A stretch of DNA of 64,000 nt, taken from NCBI RefSeq assembly GCF_041146395.1, contig NC_091002.1, positions 4,458,501-4,522,500 on the forward strand, given 5' to 3'. The stretch is from Eulemur rufifrons. Its lineage: Eukaryota > Chordata > Mammalia > Primates > Lemuridae. A program made the translations under genes and the position numbers. Positions within the stretch are counted from its first letter, which is position 1; each line of letters opens with the position of its first letter. Of the stretch, positions 38,348 to 50,935 are shown piece by piece. A model generated the notes under the pieces. The model had not been told where the DNA came from, did not search any database, and saw only the letters and a list, made by a program, of their open reading frames with translations.

Positions 38348-38698
38348 TGCTATGGACTGAATGTGTCCCCCACCAAAATTCAGGTGTTGAAACTCTAACC
38401 TCAATGTAACTGTTTGAAGACAGGGCTTTTAGAAGGTAAGTTAGGTTAAATTCTGTCATCAGGGTGAGGTCCTAATCCCATAGGGCCTTATAAGAAGAGA
38501 GAGAGAGAGAGAGAGAGAGATATCTTGCTCTCTCCCCATCCACAAGACAGGAGGAGGTGCCTCCCTCTCCAGAACCCGACCGTGCTAGCGTCCAGACCTC
38601 GGACTCCAGCCTTCGGAACCAGGAGAAAATGAATTGCTGTTGTTTGAGCTGCCCAGTCTACAGTATCTTGTTGTGGCAGCCCGAGCAGACTAAGACAA
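38348..38698 (+). mobile_element. MaLR (MLT1-like) solo LTR
   Basis: It runs from TGCTATGGACTGAATGTGTC through CCTAATCCCATAGGGCCTTA, a GA dinucleotide run (38500-38520), to GTTGTGGCAGCCCGAGCAGA CTAAG, the standard beginning, middle and end of MLT1 LTRs. No internal retroviral sequence is adjacent, so it is a solo LTR. It adjoins L2 fragments on both sides. Confidence 0.85.
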
Positions 38699-38799
38699 AT
38701 GCCCTTGAATGTCTCCACCTGCCCAACACGAAACTCATCACACTGCGCTACCAGCCTGTGAGCCCATGAGGAAAAGTTGACCATCTCGTAGGCTGTGAT

Positions 38800-39080
38800 A
38801 TCCCAGCACCTAACGCAGTACCTGGCACATGGCAAGCACAAATAGTGTAGAAGAAAGAAGAAAGTGTCACATGAATTTAAACTGTACCTGCAAAGCCCTT
38901 GGAGGAATAGCTGGCACATCAAAAGTATTTCATAAATACCAGTGACTGTCGTTAATATTATTGCTTTCAGCCGTGTGGGATGATAAGCTCCTCAAGACAG
39001 TGTCTGATTCATCTCTGAATTCCCCTCAACCCAAGGAACCATCTGGAACATATTCACTTTCCAAAACACACTTGAGGAAT
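38800..39080 (-). repeat. L2 fragments
   Basis: CAGCACCTAACGCAGTACCT GGCACATGGCAAGCACAAAT and ATGATAAGCTCCTCAAGACA GTGTCTGATTCATCTCTGAA TTC are reverse L2 3' words, apparently two pieces. Confidence 0.6.
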
Positions 39081-40541
39081 GAGTGCCTAGATGATGAACA
39101 CGGGGCAGATAAGGAGAACAATGGCTGATGCCGGCGATTGCACAATCTCGCAGACGCGCCAGAAATGGCAGACATTATACAGAAGAGAGCTCACATTTTT
39201 ACTCCCTGGAAACCGGAGTTTAACTTGTCCTCAGTAATCATGTTTACATTACAATTTCCTTGCAAAGATTCAATACTAAGGGAGAGAACAGAAAGATTTA
39301 AAGCTTAAGTTGAATTTTCAATGATGAAAATTAGTCCAGGCAGGATTTTAAACAAGAACTAAGGAGACTGAAGAGGCACCTTTGGCAACGACACTGAGAA
39401 TGAGCTGGAGCAGGGACCACGGAGAGGTGGGGCCGGAGGAGAGGCGTCTACGGCAACGTCAGGAAGAGACATTGAGGCTGGGGCTGAGATGGGCGCGAGG
39501 AACGCCAGGAGGGGCTGACTCCGGAGATGTGAAGGGAACAGACCTGTGGCTCTTGGTCACAGATCACAAGGGAGAATGAATGAGGGAGAACGGCCCAGCT
39601 TCTCCTCTGTGCTGCTTCACGCAAACCTTCCACACCCCACAGGCGAGTTCTCCTCCATGGCCCCCCAACACCCACACCCCCCGAAACATCAGTGTCACCA
39701 TCTATCCAACAGCCCTGTTTCACAGGGCAGCCACAGGTGCCTATTTAAATTTAAATTTTAATTAAAGTCAAATAAAAATAAACACCTACTTCCACAGTCA
39801 CACTCGCCACATTCCCAGTGGCTCACGGGGAGCACAGGTAAGGCCAGTCCCATCGCTGCTGGAGGGGACTGAGAAATCCCCGATCTAGGGCAGCACGTTA
39901 CTGCAGAGATAGGGACGGCACATGCAGGACACAGAGAAGACTGCGAGCTAGACCTGGAAATGAGTTGTTGCCAACCAGATGGAAGAAGAAACCCAACGAG
40001 CAAAGGCACCAGGAAGTCTCAGACACACACTGCAGAGGCGCAGTGGAGCCTGTCGCTTTTTCAGCAGCACTTCAGTGAGTGCCACGAAAGCGACGCACGT
40101 GGTTACCTATCGGGGGAAAGAGGGGCTGTGCTGAGGAAGGGGCGGGGGCTTCTGGGGCCGACAACGTTCCATCCCTGACCTGGGTGGTGGTTACACGGGT
40201 GGTTTGCTTTATAGTAAGTCATTGAGCATATATTCAGATTTTATGTACTTATTGGTAAATATGTTTTACAATAAAAGAATTTTTAAAAAGTTTAGCATGG
40301 CTATAACACAGCATAAGTGGGGGCGAGTGATGGAACATGGAACAGAGAAGATGGGCGGATGCTGGGCCACACCCGTCACATGCTGTGCTAGTGTCCGATG
40401 TGCACTGAGGGATTTAAGAGCCGCAATGGACATAATCATACTTTTATTTCATAAAGACAGTTCTCACAATGGCTTAGAGGACCGTGAACCATCAGGGCTC
40501 GGCTCATTCTCTGGAACACCAAGTTCAGAAAATAATGAACA

Positions 40542-41160
40542 TGGGACTGTAAACTAGCACAACTTCTGTGGAAAGCAATATGGAGATACCTCAAAGAGCT
40601 ACCAGCAGAACTACCATTTGATCCAGCAATTCCATTACTGGGCATCTACCCAAAGGAAAAAAAGACATTGTATAAAAAAGACATCTACACTAGAATGTTT
40701 ATAGCAGCACAATTCATAATTGCAAAGATGTGGAAATAACCCAAGTGCCCATCAGTACATGATTGGATTAATAAAATGTGGTATATGTATACCATGGAGT
40801 TCTACTCAGCCACAAAAAACAGTGGTGATCTAGCACCTCTTATATTATCCTGGATAGAGCTGGAGCCCATTCTACTAAGTGAAGTATCCCAAGAATGGAA
40901 AAACAAGCACCACTGTACTCACCATCAAATTGGTACTAACTGATCAACACTTATGTGCACATTTAGTAGTAACATTCATCGGGTGTCGGGCAGGGGGGAT
41001 GGGGGAGGAGGGATGAGTATATTCACACCTAATGGGTGCAGTGCGCACCGTCTGGGGGATGGACACACCTGAAGCTATGACTCAGGTGAGGCAAAGGCAA
41101 TAGATGTAACCAACATTTGTACCCCTGTAATATGCTGAAATAAAAAAAAAAAAGAAAAAG
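40542..41160 (+). mobile_element. Young 5'-truncated L1 (ORF2 end and 3' untranslated region)
   Basis: It begins in the ORF2 C-terminal region (GGGACTGTAAACTAGCACAA), passes GTGGTATATGTATACCATGG and TCTACTAAGTGAAGTATCCC, then the GTGTCGGGCAG 3' untranslated region, and ends at TATGCTGAAATAAAAAAAAA. A candidate duplication, AAAATAATGAAC (40529-40540) and AAAAGAATGAGC (41161-41172), flanks it with two mismatches. It belongs to the same L1 lineage as those at 53-55 kb, 59-61 kb and 63.6 kb. Confidence 0.9.
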
Positions 41161-41394
41161 AAAAGAATGAGCAAATGAAGAAACAATTTAATGAATGAAT
41201 TAGCTACAAACGGGAGAACTACCTTTGATTTCATCATTCTACAAACATGTACTTAGCACTTGCCGTATGCCAGGCAGTGCTTTCCACAGACATTTGTATG
41301 CCAGGTGCCAGGGTAGGGCGGTGCCTCAAACTCACCAAGGGCTCTCGCTCCCACTGTCTCACCAGGGATGGGGCACAGATCATGACTCTTACTC

Positions 41395-41500
41395 AGAGAA
41401 AAGGAAGAATGACGCTCAGAGACTAAATAATTCACCCAGGACCACAACCCTGAAGAATGACAGGGCTAAAACGTGAATCTAGGTCTTTTGATTTTAAACC
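41395..41500 (-). repeat. MIR-like fragment
   Basis: GACGCTCAGAGACTAAATAA TTCACCCAGGACCACAAC reads as a decayed reverse MIR core. Confidence 0.5.
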
Positions 41501-42089
41501 AAAAAAGTGAACTATGTTCCCGGAAGCCCTTTTCATCCTTGGGAATGGGCTGAGGTCCACAACTATGACAGGGACAGTAAGTTCACTGTCCCTGCCTTCT
41601 TCTGAGAGCAGAACTGACAGATTCATTTTTAGAAAAACTTAGGCCCACTTAGCAGGAAACAGAGAACAGCCAGGAGTAACACTCGGCACCTACAGGATAA
41701 TCAACACGCTGAACAGCGTCCTCAGCTGTTGCCCGACAAAGAGAACAGTCTCACTATTCACTCACTCAATACAGTGCCCCGGCCTCCCGGCAGGTGAACT
41801 TCTCCAAACCCTAGGCCAGCGCTCACCTAAGAAAGGCCCAGAACGGGGGAGGAGGCAAAGAACTCTGACTGCTTTCCAGTCTTAGGGTAAGTGGCACAGG
41901 CATGCACAGAGAGATGAATTGGGAGGCTTATTTCAGGGGCAGTTAGAGAGGGTGTTGGTTAGACACCGTCAGGTTGTGGTATGCAGATGTCTGCGCTTCG
42001 TGCACAGCAAGCAGGGAGACCAAAGTCAACAACAGAACTGTGCGGATCTGCGTGGAGAGAATGTTGCTGGTTAGGAAATGCTCTTTGTT

Positions 42090-42656
42090 TTAGCCAGGGC
42101 TCTCTAGAGAGATAGAACTGATAGATAGATAGGTAGATTGATTGGAGGGGATTTATTAGGGGAATTGGCTCAGGCGACTAAGGAGGCTGAGAAGTCCCAT
42201 GACAGGCTGTCTGCACGCTGGAGACCTTGGGATGATGGCAGTGTGGCTCAGTCCAAGTCCAAAACCTCAGAACCAGGAAAGTTGCTGATGCACTTCTCAG
42301 CCTTAGGCAGAAGCCTTAGAGCCGAAGGGGAGGGAGCAAAGGAGGGGAGGGGCGCTGGGATAAGTCCTGGAGTCCCAGGGCCAGAGAGCCTGACCTTCTG
42401 ATGTCCAAGGGCAGAAGAGTGTCCCAGCTACAGGAAGAGAGAGACTAAGCTGCCTTTCTTGTTTTTGTTCTGTCCGGGCTCCCTGACTGGATGGTGCCCA
42501 CGCACACTGAGGGTGGCTCTTCCCCATCTAGTCTGCTCAGACTCACGCGCTAATCTCCTCTGACACGCTCACAGACACACCCCAAAATGATGCTTTACCA
42601 GCTCTCTCGGTATTCCTCAATCCAGTCGCATTAACACCTAAAACTAACCTTCACAC
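42090..42656 (+). mobile_element. ERVL-type solo LTR
   Basis: It starts TTAGCCAGGGCTCTCTAGAG with a GATA microsatellite (42117-42137), continues with GGGAATTGGCTCAGGCGACT, GAGAAGTCCCATGACAGGCT, GACTGGATGGTGCCCACGCA and GACACGCTCACAGACACACC, and ends ACACCTAAAACTAACCTTCA. This is a very common ERVL-like mammalian LTR; I am not certain of the subfamily name. No internal sequence is attached. Confidence 0.75.
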
Positions 42657-43344
42657 TCTTCTTCACCAGAAACTATTAATAGTTTCACAGTCAGGAATTG
42701 CTATCATAGTGCAGCTCTGATAGAACTAAAGAAAGCGCCAATAAACTATTATTTTGTAACTATAAAATGTTCATTTCAGAAAAAAAAAATAGCATAAAAG
42801 CAAAGGCAACACTGCACACATTGCAAATCTGGCAAATCAAAGAGCCAGAAACGAAGCCTTGATAAGGCGGTTATACTATCACATGCTTCCTCTCCACTCA
42901 AACTACATAAGAACTTGTCTTTCAAAGCCACACGAGCTACAGACAAAGGTTAAGTGATGAGTGAGTGTAGGTGCCCTGTCCACTACAGGTCCTCACCAGG
43001 AAGTAGGGGACCACGGGGACCTTGTCGTGTTCTTCTGCCAAACTGGCTTCCATAAGGCAAGAAGCAGAAGACCCGCCAGGCCTCCCTGCTGGTGTCTGAC
43101 CTCACTTTTCAGAGAAGGGAGGGCAAGAGGCTGAGCAGGAAGACGGCTCTGCTGGGGCAGCGGTTCTGTCAGTCCCTCCTCTCGCAGCTCAGGAGTTCTG
43201 AGCACAAAGCTTGGCACAGCGTTAGACATGTCACAAAAAACAAAAACTGAATGGAAATTCAGCATGGAAAAATCAACAGAACAAAGTAAGGAGTCAGAAA
43301 AGCACAGTCCATTCATTTGGCACGGTCATTCATCCATTTGGCAC

Positions 43345-43985
43345 AGTCATCCATTTGTTCAGCAAGTGTCTGTTGAGTTCTTCTTATGTGCCAGAAACAG
43401 ACAGACAAAAACTTTTACCCTCTCTGGTCTTACATTCTAGCAGGGGCGGGGAAGAGACAATAAACAAAGGAATTATAGAAGAATGCGGATATGTCCAAAT
43501 GGAATACATTACAAAATTATTAGCTAATTTTTGGAGATGCTCCTTTGGGTTTCAATACTGATTCATCATAGTAATAGTGATGCTCTACACCTCACTGAGT
43601 GTTTTCAGACTCACAAAGGGCTTTCCCCTCTGTCGTCTCACCTGCTCCACACGACTCCGAGGAAGCAAGGATCTGAGCGAGGGGGACAGGTGGTAGGTAA
43701 AAGTGGGTGGGATGGGGGCGCTGTAGAGTCTTGCAAGCCACTGTGAGGACTTCGGCTTTAACTTTTGAGTGGGATAGAAAGCCACTGGGCGGTTCTGAGT
43801 AAAGAGCAGATCTGACCTACGTTGTCAAATGGCCAGTCTGAGTTCTAGTTCCCACTCTAGAGGAATATGGTAAATTACTCAATTTCTTTATGACTCAGTC
43901 TCTTCAAGATAACCTTGTCTCCTTGTCTCTCTCAGAGTTGTTGAGACGATTAAATGAAGAACACAGAGAAGCTCTTTGTGAACCT
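43345..43985 (+). repeat. L2 pieces followed by a MIR
   Basis: 43345-43475 (TGTTCAGCAAGTGTCTGTTG, CTCTCTGGTCTTACATTCTA) and 43690-43820 (AGTGGGATAGAAAGCCACTG) are L2 3' words. 43838-43985 (TAGTTCCCACTCTAGAGGAA, TTGTTGAGACGATTAAATGA) is a MIR. Confidence 0.6.
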
Positions 43986-44258
43986 GAGAATACTAGAAGC
44001 AGGTGGGAAGCACCGGTACACCTTACCCTCCAAGACCAGGCCAGGAGAAGTTCGTAATAACCTCCAGACACTGGCTGTACCATGTGACATATTTCACGTA
44101 GACACGTAGCACACCCCACGAAATCAGAAATGGCATTTCAACCAGCCCCCTGGAGGAGCGAGAGGGAGGAGAGCCAGAAGACAGGAAACTAGAAAGCTGA
44201 AAATAAACATGAAATCTAGATCTGAAACAAAGAAAACCAGCAAGAGCCACACTGAGTT

Positions 44259-44808
44259 TGTACTGTGTCAACTTAGCTAAGTTGGAACCCCACTTCCACC
44301 TCCCTGTGTGGTCTGGGCGAGGTTGGCCACAAGAGAACGTGTGAGGGCCTGGAGGGAGGGAAGGGGCAGCAGGCATTCTCCCCGGGGCCAGTGCGGTGCC
44401 GGGCACTGCCAAGGCTGCCACTGCTGCTCGCGGTTCACCGCGCTGGGGTGGGGCAACACCGGACTTGGAGCCCCCCGCTGCCGTGGGGTCTCCTCCTCTG
44501 GCATCTTGGAGTCCTGGGACAGGTACACACACAACTCCACAGCCAAGGCCACCTGTGTTTGCTGCAAGTCACCTGTGTCATCAAGTTTGGAGGAAGCCAG
44601 AGACAGATGGATTGCAGTCTGTCCTCAGGGATTGCAGTTTCACCTTCATCTCGCCACCCTCAGGCCCGGCTTTTCTGCCAGACTGCCAGACCCACCAGAC
44701 ACACAGGCAGCAGCAGCTTCCAGAATTGTGTGAGGTCTAATCCTGAGAATAAGTCTTCTAGTCCATATCACAGTTGTTCTGCTTCTCTGATCAAACCCTA
44801 ACTGCTCC
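44259..44808 (+). mobile_element. 5' LTR of a decayed ERVL-like provirus
   Basis: It begins TGTACTGTGTCAACTTAGCT and GGTTGGCCACAAGAGAACGT, and ends CTGCTTCTCTGATCAAACCC TAACTG. The same start and end words occur in direct orientation at 46616-47132, with about 1.8 kb between them, which is what a provirus with two LTRs looks like. Open frames here (for example 44308-44733) are incidental to GC-rich LTR sequence. Confidence 0.65.
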
Positions 44809-46615
44809 AGGAATTGGGAATGAATGCCTCTGGCAGGCTCGTACAGATGAAGCTCAGTGTAGGCCTTTGGGATTTGGGGGCACAGCCCCTACTGTCCTCT
44901 GAAAACAACTATTTTACTTTTGAGAAACTGCTTTTGGCTGTTGACACCCTGGCAGATGTTTCACCACAGGACACCAAGTTAAGGTGCAACCTGAGCTGCC
45001 CATCCAGGAGCACCCCACCATCCAATCAAAGCGGTCTGTGTGTCCCTGGCCCCTATTCCTGCTGCACTGCCCCTTCGCTCAACAGCGATCCACAAGCATG
45101 GCCTCATGGTTTGGTTGATGGTCAAGACCCGATAGGAACTTCGTTAGAAAACTTATAGCAAACAGCTTGATCTGTGAGCAGACCTTCCAAATGGGCACAC
45201 AACGTGAATATCCGTGCACCAGGAGGAGGCTTAGCAGAGGGCAACTGCAGCAGAAGAGGATCTTAGCACTCAGGTGGACAACATGACCCACTCACTGCAC
45301 ACAGATCTGTCGGCCTCTATCCCCTGACTTCTTGTGCAGATGGGCCCTTGCACAAGTGGCCCTAGTGGCAGAGAGTCGGCAACGTGGGCTCCACTCATGG
45401 AGACTCATCTGCCTCCAGCACTTCTTAGGACTGACGTTTCCCCCTAAGAACGCCCTCATCACCATCACGGGATGCCACACAGCACTGCCTCCGACCAAGG
45501 AACTCACTTTACAGCAAATGAAGTTCAACAAGGGATTTACACTCAGGAAAATCACTGGTCTTGCCACAGTCCCTGCCACTCTGAAGGAGGTGACCCAGCA
45601 GGCCAGTAGAATGGTTTTTTGAATATTCAACTATAGTGCCAGCCAACTGGCCACATCCTGTGGGTAGTATCTTCCAGACCATCTCCGGGCAGTGTATGTT
45701 CTGACTCACTGGTACACCTTCTCCCATAGCCAGGAGTCACAAGTCCAAGAATCAAGGGGTGAATGATAGGGCTTCTCTCACTATTACCCCTGATGATCCA
45801 CTAACAAAATCTTTGCTTCCCTTCCCTAAAATTTTGGACTCCCCTGGCCTAAGGCAGGATACAGTGCTGGTTAAACTGGAGGTGGAAACTGCCACCCAGG
45901 TTCCTCATGCCAGAACACCAACAGGAAAAGAAAGTGGCTACTGCAGTGGCTGGGGTGACTGATCCTGCCCGAGAAGAAGCTGTCCCCACACAATGGGAAC
46001 AGAAGAACATGTCTGGGATCTAGGAGGTCCCCTGGGCACCCCTTCATCCTCCCACACCCTGATTAACATTAAGGGACAATCACAACCACCCAACACAGGA
46101 AGTCCTACCCATGGCCCAGACCTTTCAGAAAAGGAACTTGGGTCACCCCACCAATAAGAAACCATGATCAAGCAAGGGGTTTGCTGAGGGTGAGCGGAAT
46201 ATGGAATGGGCAGTACAGGAAGTTATAAATACCAGCGATGACCACTGACCAGCTGTAAAGATGAGGACTGAACTTGTCATGAGCTTTTCTTCCTTATTTG
46301 GATGTGGATGTATCTGTCCATGTAGATGCTAACTCTCTCCTCCCTCTCCCAGGCTCCTACCATCTAACCTAAGAGGTGCTAAGAGTAGTCAATCTTGCAT
46401 CTCAGAATTTAAGTTATAGGCACCAGAAGAGAATGAGTGTCACCCAAAGGTTGGATAAAGGGACTCTGTATCCTCTTTGGGGAGTTGGGGAGTTTTCCAT
46501 TATACAGGCAATAGCTGAATCATGTTGGAATCAAGATGATTTTGCTCGTCTTTATTTGGAAATCCAGTGTGGTTAAAAGAAGTGTGCATGGATACCAAAC
46601 TGACGAAAGATAAAC
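44809..46615 (+). pseudogene. Decayed ERVL-like internal region with pol remnants and a 3' dUTPase-like end
   Basis: The interval between the LTRs is far shorter than an intact ERVL interior. Near 44930-45140 the plus frame has a weak resemblance to ERVL pol (near the RNase H region). Near 45975-46290 the nucleotides parallel the 3' dUTPase end of ERVL elements (GGCCCAGACCTTTCAGAAAA, GGGTCACCCCACCAATAAGA, GAATATGGAATGGGCAGTAC), with several stops and frame breaks. ERVL elements typically lack env and end with this dUTPase part. Nothing here can be translated as a working protein. Confidence 0.55.
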
Positions 46616-47132
46616 TGTACTGGTTTTCTCTTGTATCAACTTGGCAAGGCTGGAATTACATTTCCCAAAATCCTCTTTCTTGGATGATTCTGGGGTAGGG
46701 TGACCACAGGAGAAATTTGGGAGTGCTAGAGAGGGAGCAGCAGCCCATACACTCTGAAGGTCGGTGTGGGGTACCAGGTCCCACTGCAGCTCACCTGGGC
46801 TGTGGCTCACCTGGGCTGTGGCTCACCTGCCGGCCCACCTTGCTGGCACAAGGTCCCACAGGGTCTCCTCCCTTCTCCTCTCTGAGTCCTGGGCCACGTA
46901 TGTGTGCAGCTCTGGGAGGCAGGTTCCAGCTTCTCCTGCTGGTTACCTACGCCATGGGGACTGCAGGAAGTAAGCGGCACAGGCTGCAGCCTGTCCTCTC
47001 CCCAGTCCTCACCTAGCCTCTCTCAGGGGTCTTCACCAGTTCCCACAACCACATATGGCTCATTCCTTCAACAAATCCTTTACCCCGTAACATGCACAGT
47101 GGGTCTGCTTCTCTGAAGATACCATAACTGAC
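46616..47132 (+). mobile_element. 3' LTR of the decayed ERVL-like provirus
   Basis: It opens TGTACTGGTTTTCTCTTGTA TCAACTTGGC and closes CTGCTTCTCTGAAGATACCA TAACTGACA, parallel to the 44259-44808 LTR. It contains a short tandem repeat, GGGCTGTGGCTCACCT (two copies near 46797-46830). The two LTRs have diverged considerably, so the insertion is old. No 5-bp target duplication is recognisable. Confidence 0.65.
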
Positions 47133-47191
47133 AGGGGTCGACAAAACTGATCAAAGTTCATCTCTAAGTGAGGGCAGTAAAACCTGGGCTG

Positions 47192-47531
47192 GGGGGCCGG
47201 GCGCGGTGGCTCACGCCTGTAATCCTAGCACTCTGGGAGGCCGAGGCGGGTGGATCGCTCGAGGTCAGGAGTTCGAGACCAGCCTGAGCAAGAGCGAGAC
47301 CCCGTCTCTACTAAAAATAGAAAGAAACTGTATGGACAACTAAAATATCTATATACAAAAAATTAGCCGGGCATGGTGGCACATGTCTGTAGTCCCAGCC
47401 ACTCGGGAGGCTGAGGCAGTAGGATCGCTTAAGCCCAGGAGTTTGAGGTTGCTGTGAGCTAGGCTGACGCCACGGCACTCACTCTAGTCCGGCCAACAGA
47501 GTGAGACTCTGTCTCAAAAAAAAAAAAAAAA
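47192..47531 (+). mobile_element. Young, near-consensus dimeric Alu
   Basis: It starts GGCCGGGCGCGGTGGCTCAC and retains many CpGs (GAGGCGGGTGGATCGCTCGA, GCAAGAGCGAGACCCCGTCT). The right arm has the lineage wording and the tail is pure A. A 13-bp duplication, AAAACCTGGGCTG, flanks it at 47179-47191 and 47532-47544. CpG retention and the perfect duplication make it the most recent Alu of the window. Confidence 0.94.
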
Positions 47532-48845
47532 AAAACCTGGGCTGAGCTGACAAGTCAACTCAGTGCTGCTGTCCCCTCCAGGGAAAGGTGGCCGTGTCCT
47601 CGAGCCATCGACAGAAAGTTAAGAGACATTTGACTAGAGAAGCCGCAGTGGCTGTCATTGTTGACTCCATGTCTCCCCGAACTGAGTCCTTCTGTTCCTC
47701 TTCCTTCTGGAATTAGCGCAGGGCAAGCTGCCCACGTTGGCAGCTGAGGAACAGCTCCACTGAAGAGGACACACACATCAGCTACGTGGAGCTTCTCAGA
47801 ATGAAAATTGCCAACAGCTCCCAACATCAAACAACCACTCTAGGTTTCCAGCTTGAAAGGACGTTGAGGGAGGGAGGAGAGGGAAGGTGAGGGAAGGCCA
47901 GAGAGGCAAGTTCCAAATACTAGGAAATACCCTCACCAAAAGAACACATTTTTTTCTTTACTCATGGCCATTAAAAAGAAAGGAACCCAATGAAGTTTTG
48001 AATTATACCAAGCCAGCTAATTTTTCTCTTTTCTAATTAATCTATCTTCTTAAATAGTTGACACTCAGAAATTATTTAAACACATTTTTGCCAAATACTT
48101 CTTAAACTTAAAATTTTATAGTGTGCTTTATCAGAATTATCCCTTTTCCCATTCAGAGTGCAACAGCTGCTTACTGACAGAGGGCTCTCTGCGCCGACTG
48201 TTCCGGTAGAGCAGCAAGAGTGAGGCGGGACAGCCCCTCGGGCCGCACAATCCAGCAGGTGTGACTCTTGTGCAGCCGCTCTTCACAGACAGATACGCCA
48301 ACAGGAAAATCTACAACGATCTAGCAATCAGGTTAGATTCTGCTTTGCTGGAAGCTATGCTTGTTTATCGCTGGGGAAGAGAAAGACCGAAACCCAAAGT
48401 CTCTACGTAGCCAAGATTTCAGGTAACATTAAAACCACTTTAGGATGAAGGAGAGAATTTCCCTAAGAAGACAGAAGAGGTTAGAGACCATGGCATGAAA
48501 AGTTAACGGACTGGAAGCCTCTTGGTTACAATTAGCAACACCTTCCACTTACCTATCTTTCATAAAGCAAAGCAAGCTGGACTCCCTAAGTCGACACACG
48601 CAGATACTCTACTTTATCATCTTTGTGAGACAACAGCACACTGCCTGACAGATGCTGACAGGGGATATAAAGCCAACAATTCAAAATACATTCCACAGAC
48701 AGTCCTAGAGAGGTTTCTGACGTCAGGATGTCGTTCTTTCTCTGAACTTGAAAGCTGGGTACTAACAAAGAGGCACGTCTGAGGGTTATCAGCAGGCAAC
48801 TACCTGGAGCTACAAGGACTACAACTTAGGGAAAATGTTCTGGTA

Positions 48846-49164
48846 GGTGGGTGTGGTGGCTCACGCCTGTAACCCCAGCATACGGGGATGCCAAGGCAGA
48901 GGATCACATACGGGGAGGCGAAGGCAGGAGTTCAAGACCAGCCTGGGCAACATAGTGAGACAACTCTCTACAAAACATTTTAAAAATTATCTGGGTGTGG
49001 TGGCATGTCCCTGTAGTCCCAGCTATTCAGGAGGCTGAGGCAGGAGGATCATGTGAGCCCAGGAATTTGAGGTTGCAGTGAGCTATGATTGTGCCACTAC
49101 ACTCTAGTCCAGGCAACAGAGCAAGGCCGTATCTCAAAAAAATAAATAAATAAATAAATAAAAA
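48846..49164 (+). mobile_element. Dimeric Alu (AluJ-like) with internal partial duplication and AAAT tail
   Basis: Both arms are recognisable. The left arm contains an in-place partial duplication: ATACGGGGATGCCAAGGCAG at 48880 is repeated as ATACGGGGAGGCGAAGGCAG at 48908. The tail is an AAAT repeat (49138-49163). Confidence 0.88.
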
Positions 49165-49448
49165 TCTGGTAAAACTTATATTAAAAAAAAAAAAGTCTAT
49201 GACTAAGATGCCTATTTGTGTTGCACTTAATTATTTTTAACCTGACAGTCAGCTTGGTAGAAAATGCTCTGATCATGCCAGGGTGGACGCAGCCCAAGGG
49301 GAACACCCTCTACTCAAAGGCTAAGGGGAGGGGGAGGTGGCACCCATGAAAACAGACCACAAAATGCCATTTTTCCTCTGCCAAAGAGAACACGTTTCGT
49401 TTGCTGCTGCTTGTTCCTGCACAGTAAGGCCTCCCAGCCTCTGAGTCA

Positions 49449-49811
<363 letters not shown>

Positions 49812-50499
49812 TTAGCATGACTGCTAGAGGGAAATTCTGTGCTTCCGTTAACAGGTTCGAGCCAGCATTTTCCTCCCTCTCCTTTGAAACGTCTGTGGTG
49901 ATAAAGAACCCCGTCCTTTAAAGAGGTTTGGAAGGCCAGTTCCCGATGTGTCTCTGCGACTTTCCTGCTTGCGTCCATCCAGCCCTGACCTGTGCCATCC
50001 CGTCCCCGCCAACTTGCAGGGCTCCGAAAGTGTGCAACACAGCCTCACGGGAGCTTCCTCTCCCAGCATGGGATGGGGCCCTTCCCCGGGTCTGAGAGGG
50101 CGGCTGAGCTTGTCTTCGCCCCCGAAACACTCGCCCCCACGGACCCTCCCAGACCTGACGCCAACTCTCCCCCACAGCCACACCACTCAGGCCGTGAGCC
50201 CCTGCAACCCAGCACTGTTCAGGTCTGCCTTGTGGTCCTCACAGAGAAAGCACTGGTCCACACTGCCTGAATTAGTGAGTGCGGTTTGTCCACATTCTCA
50301 CCATGTTCCTAACATGTGCCAGGAAAACTTTTTTACACAGTGCATGTCACCTGGGAGCCACTCTCTGACAGAAAGTGGAAGTTATTCTCGTCTCTGCAGA
50401 GGGAATCCACTCCTTACTGAAACCAATCACATCACCGTCTCTTGACAAGCTCAGAGCCTGAGGCACTCTCTGGTGGTGAAGTCAGAACCTCGGACTGTG

Positions 50500-50935
50500 G
50501 AAGGGCTGGGGCTCGTTCCACTCCCCAGGACTATCCAGATTCCACCTGGCCTTCACGACTCAGCTGAAGTCCCCTTCTTGTCTTAAACTTTCCTGATGGC
50601 TCTAACCCACACCAACCTGTCCTTCCCACGAACACCTACATGATTTGCTGGCCATGTCTTTCACTGGTCCTTCTGCTAACAGAGAAGGTCAACAAAGAGA
50701 AGGAAAGCTGGCATTCGCCAAGCACCTGCTGTCTGCCTGGTGCTGTACTAGACGCTTCTGCCCTGTCACAGGGGACATCACTCAATCCATGCAGGAATCC
50801 ATCAGGGTACTTATCATATATTGCCTTACATTTTACAGACATAGAAATTGAGGCTCAGAATCTAAAACCACCTTTTTAAAATCAGACACTAGTATATGAC
50901 AGAGAAGGGGTTTTCAAATACCATGTGTGCCTGCC
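50500..50935 (-). repeat. L2 and MIR fragments
   Basis: 50500-50640 (TCACGACTCAGCTGAAGTCC CCTTCTTG) is reverse L2. 50690-50935 (AAGCACCTGCTGTCTGCCTG GTGCTGTAC, then TTTTACAGACATAGAAATTG AGGCTC) is a reverse MIR-type block. Confidence 0.55.

Noticed and set aside
44023..44801. Long frames on both strands (up to 169 codons)
   Set aside because: They fall mostly inside the GC-rich 5' LTR of the decayed provirus and match no protein I know.
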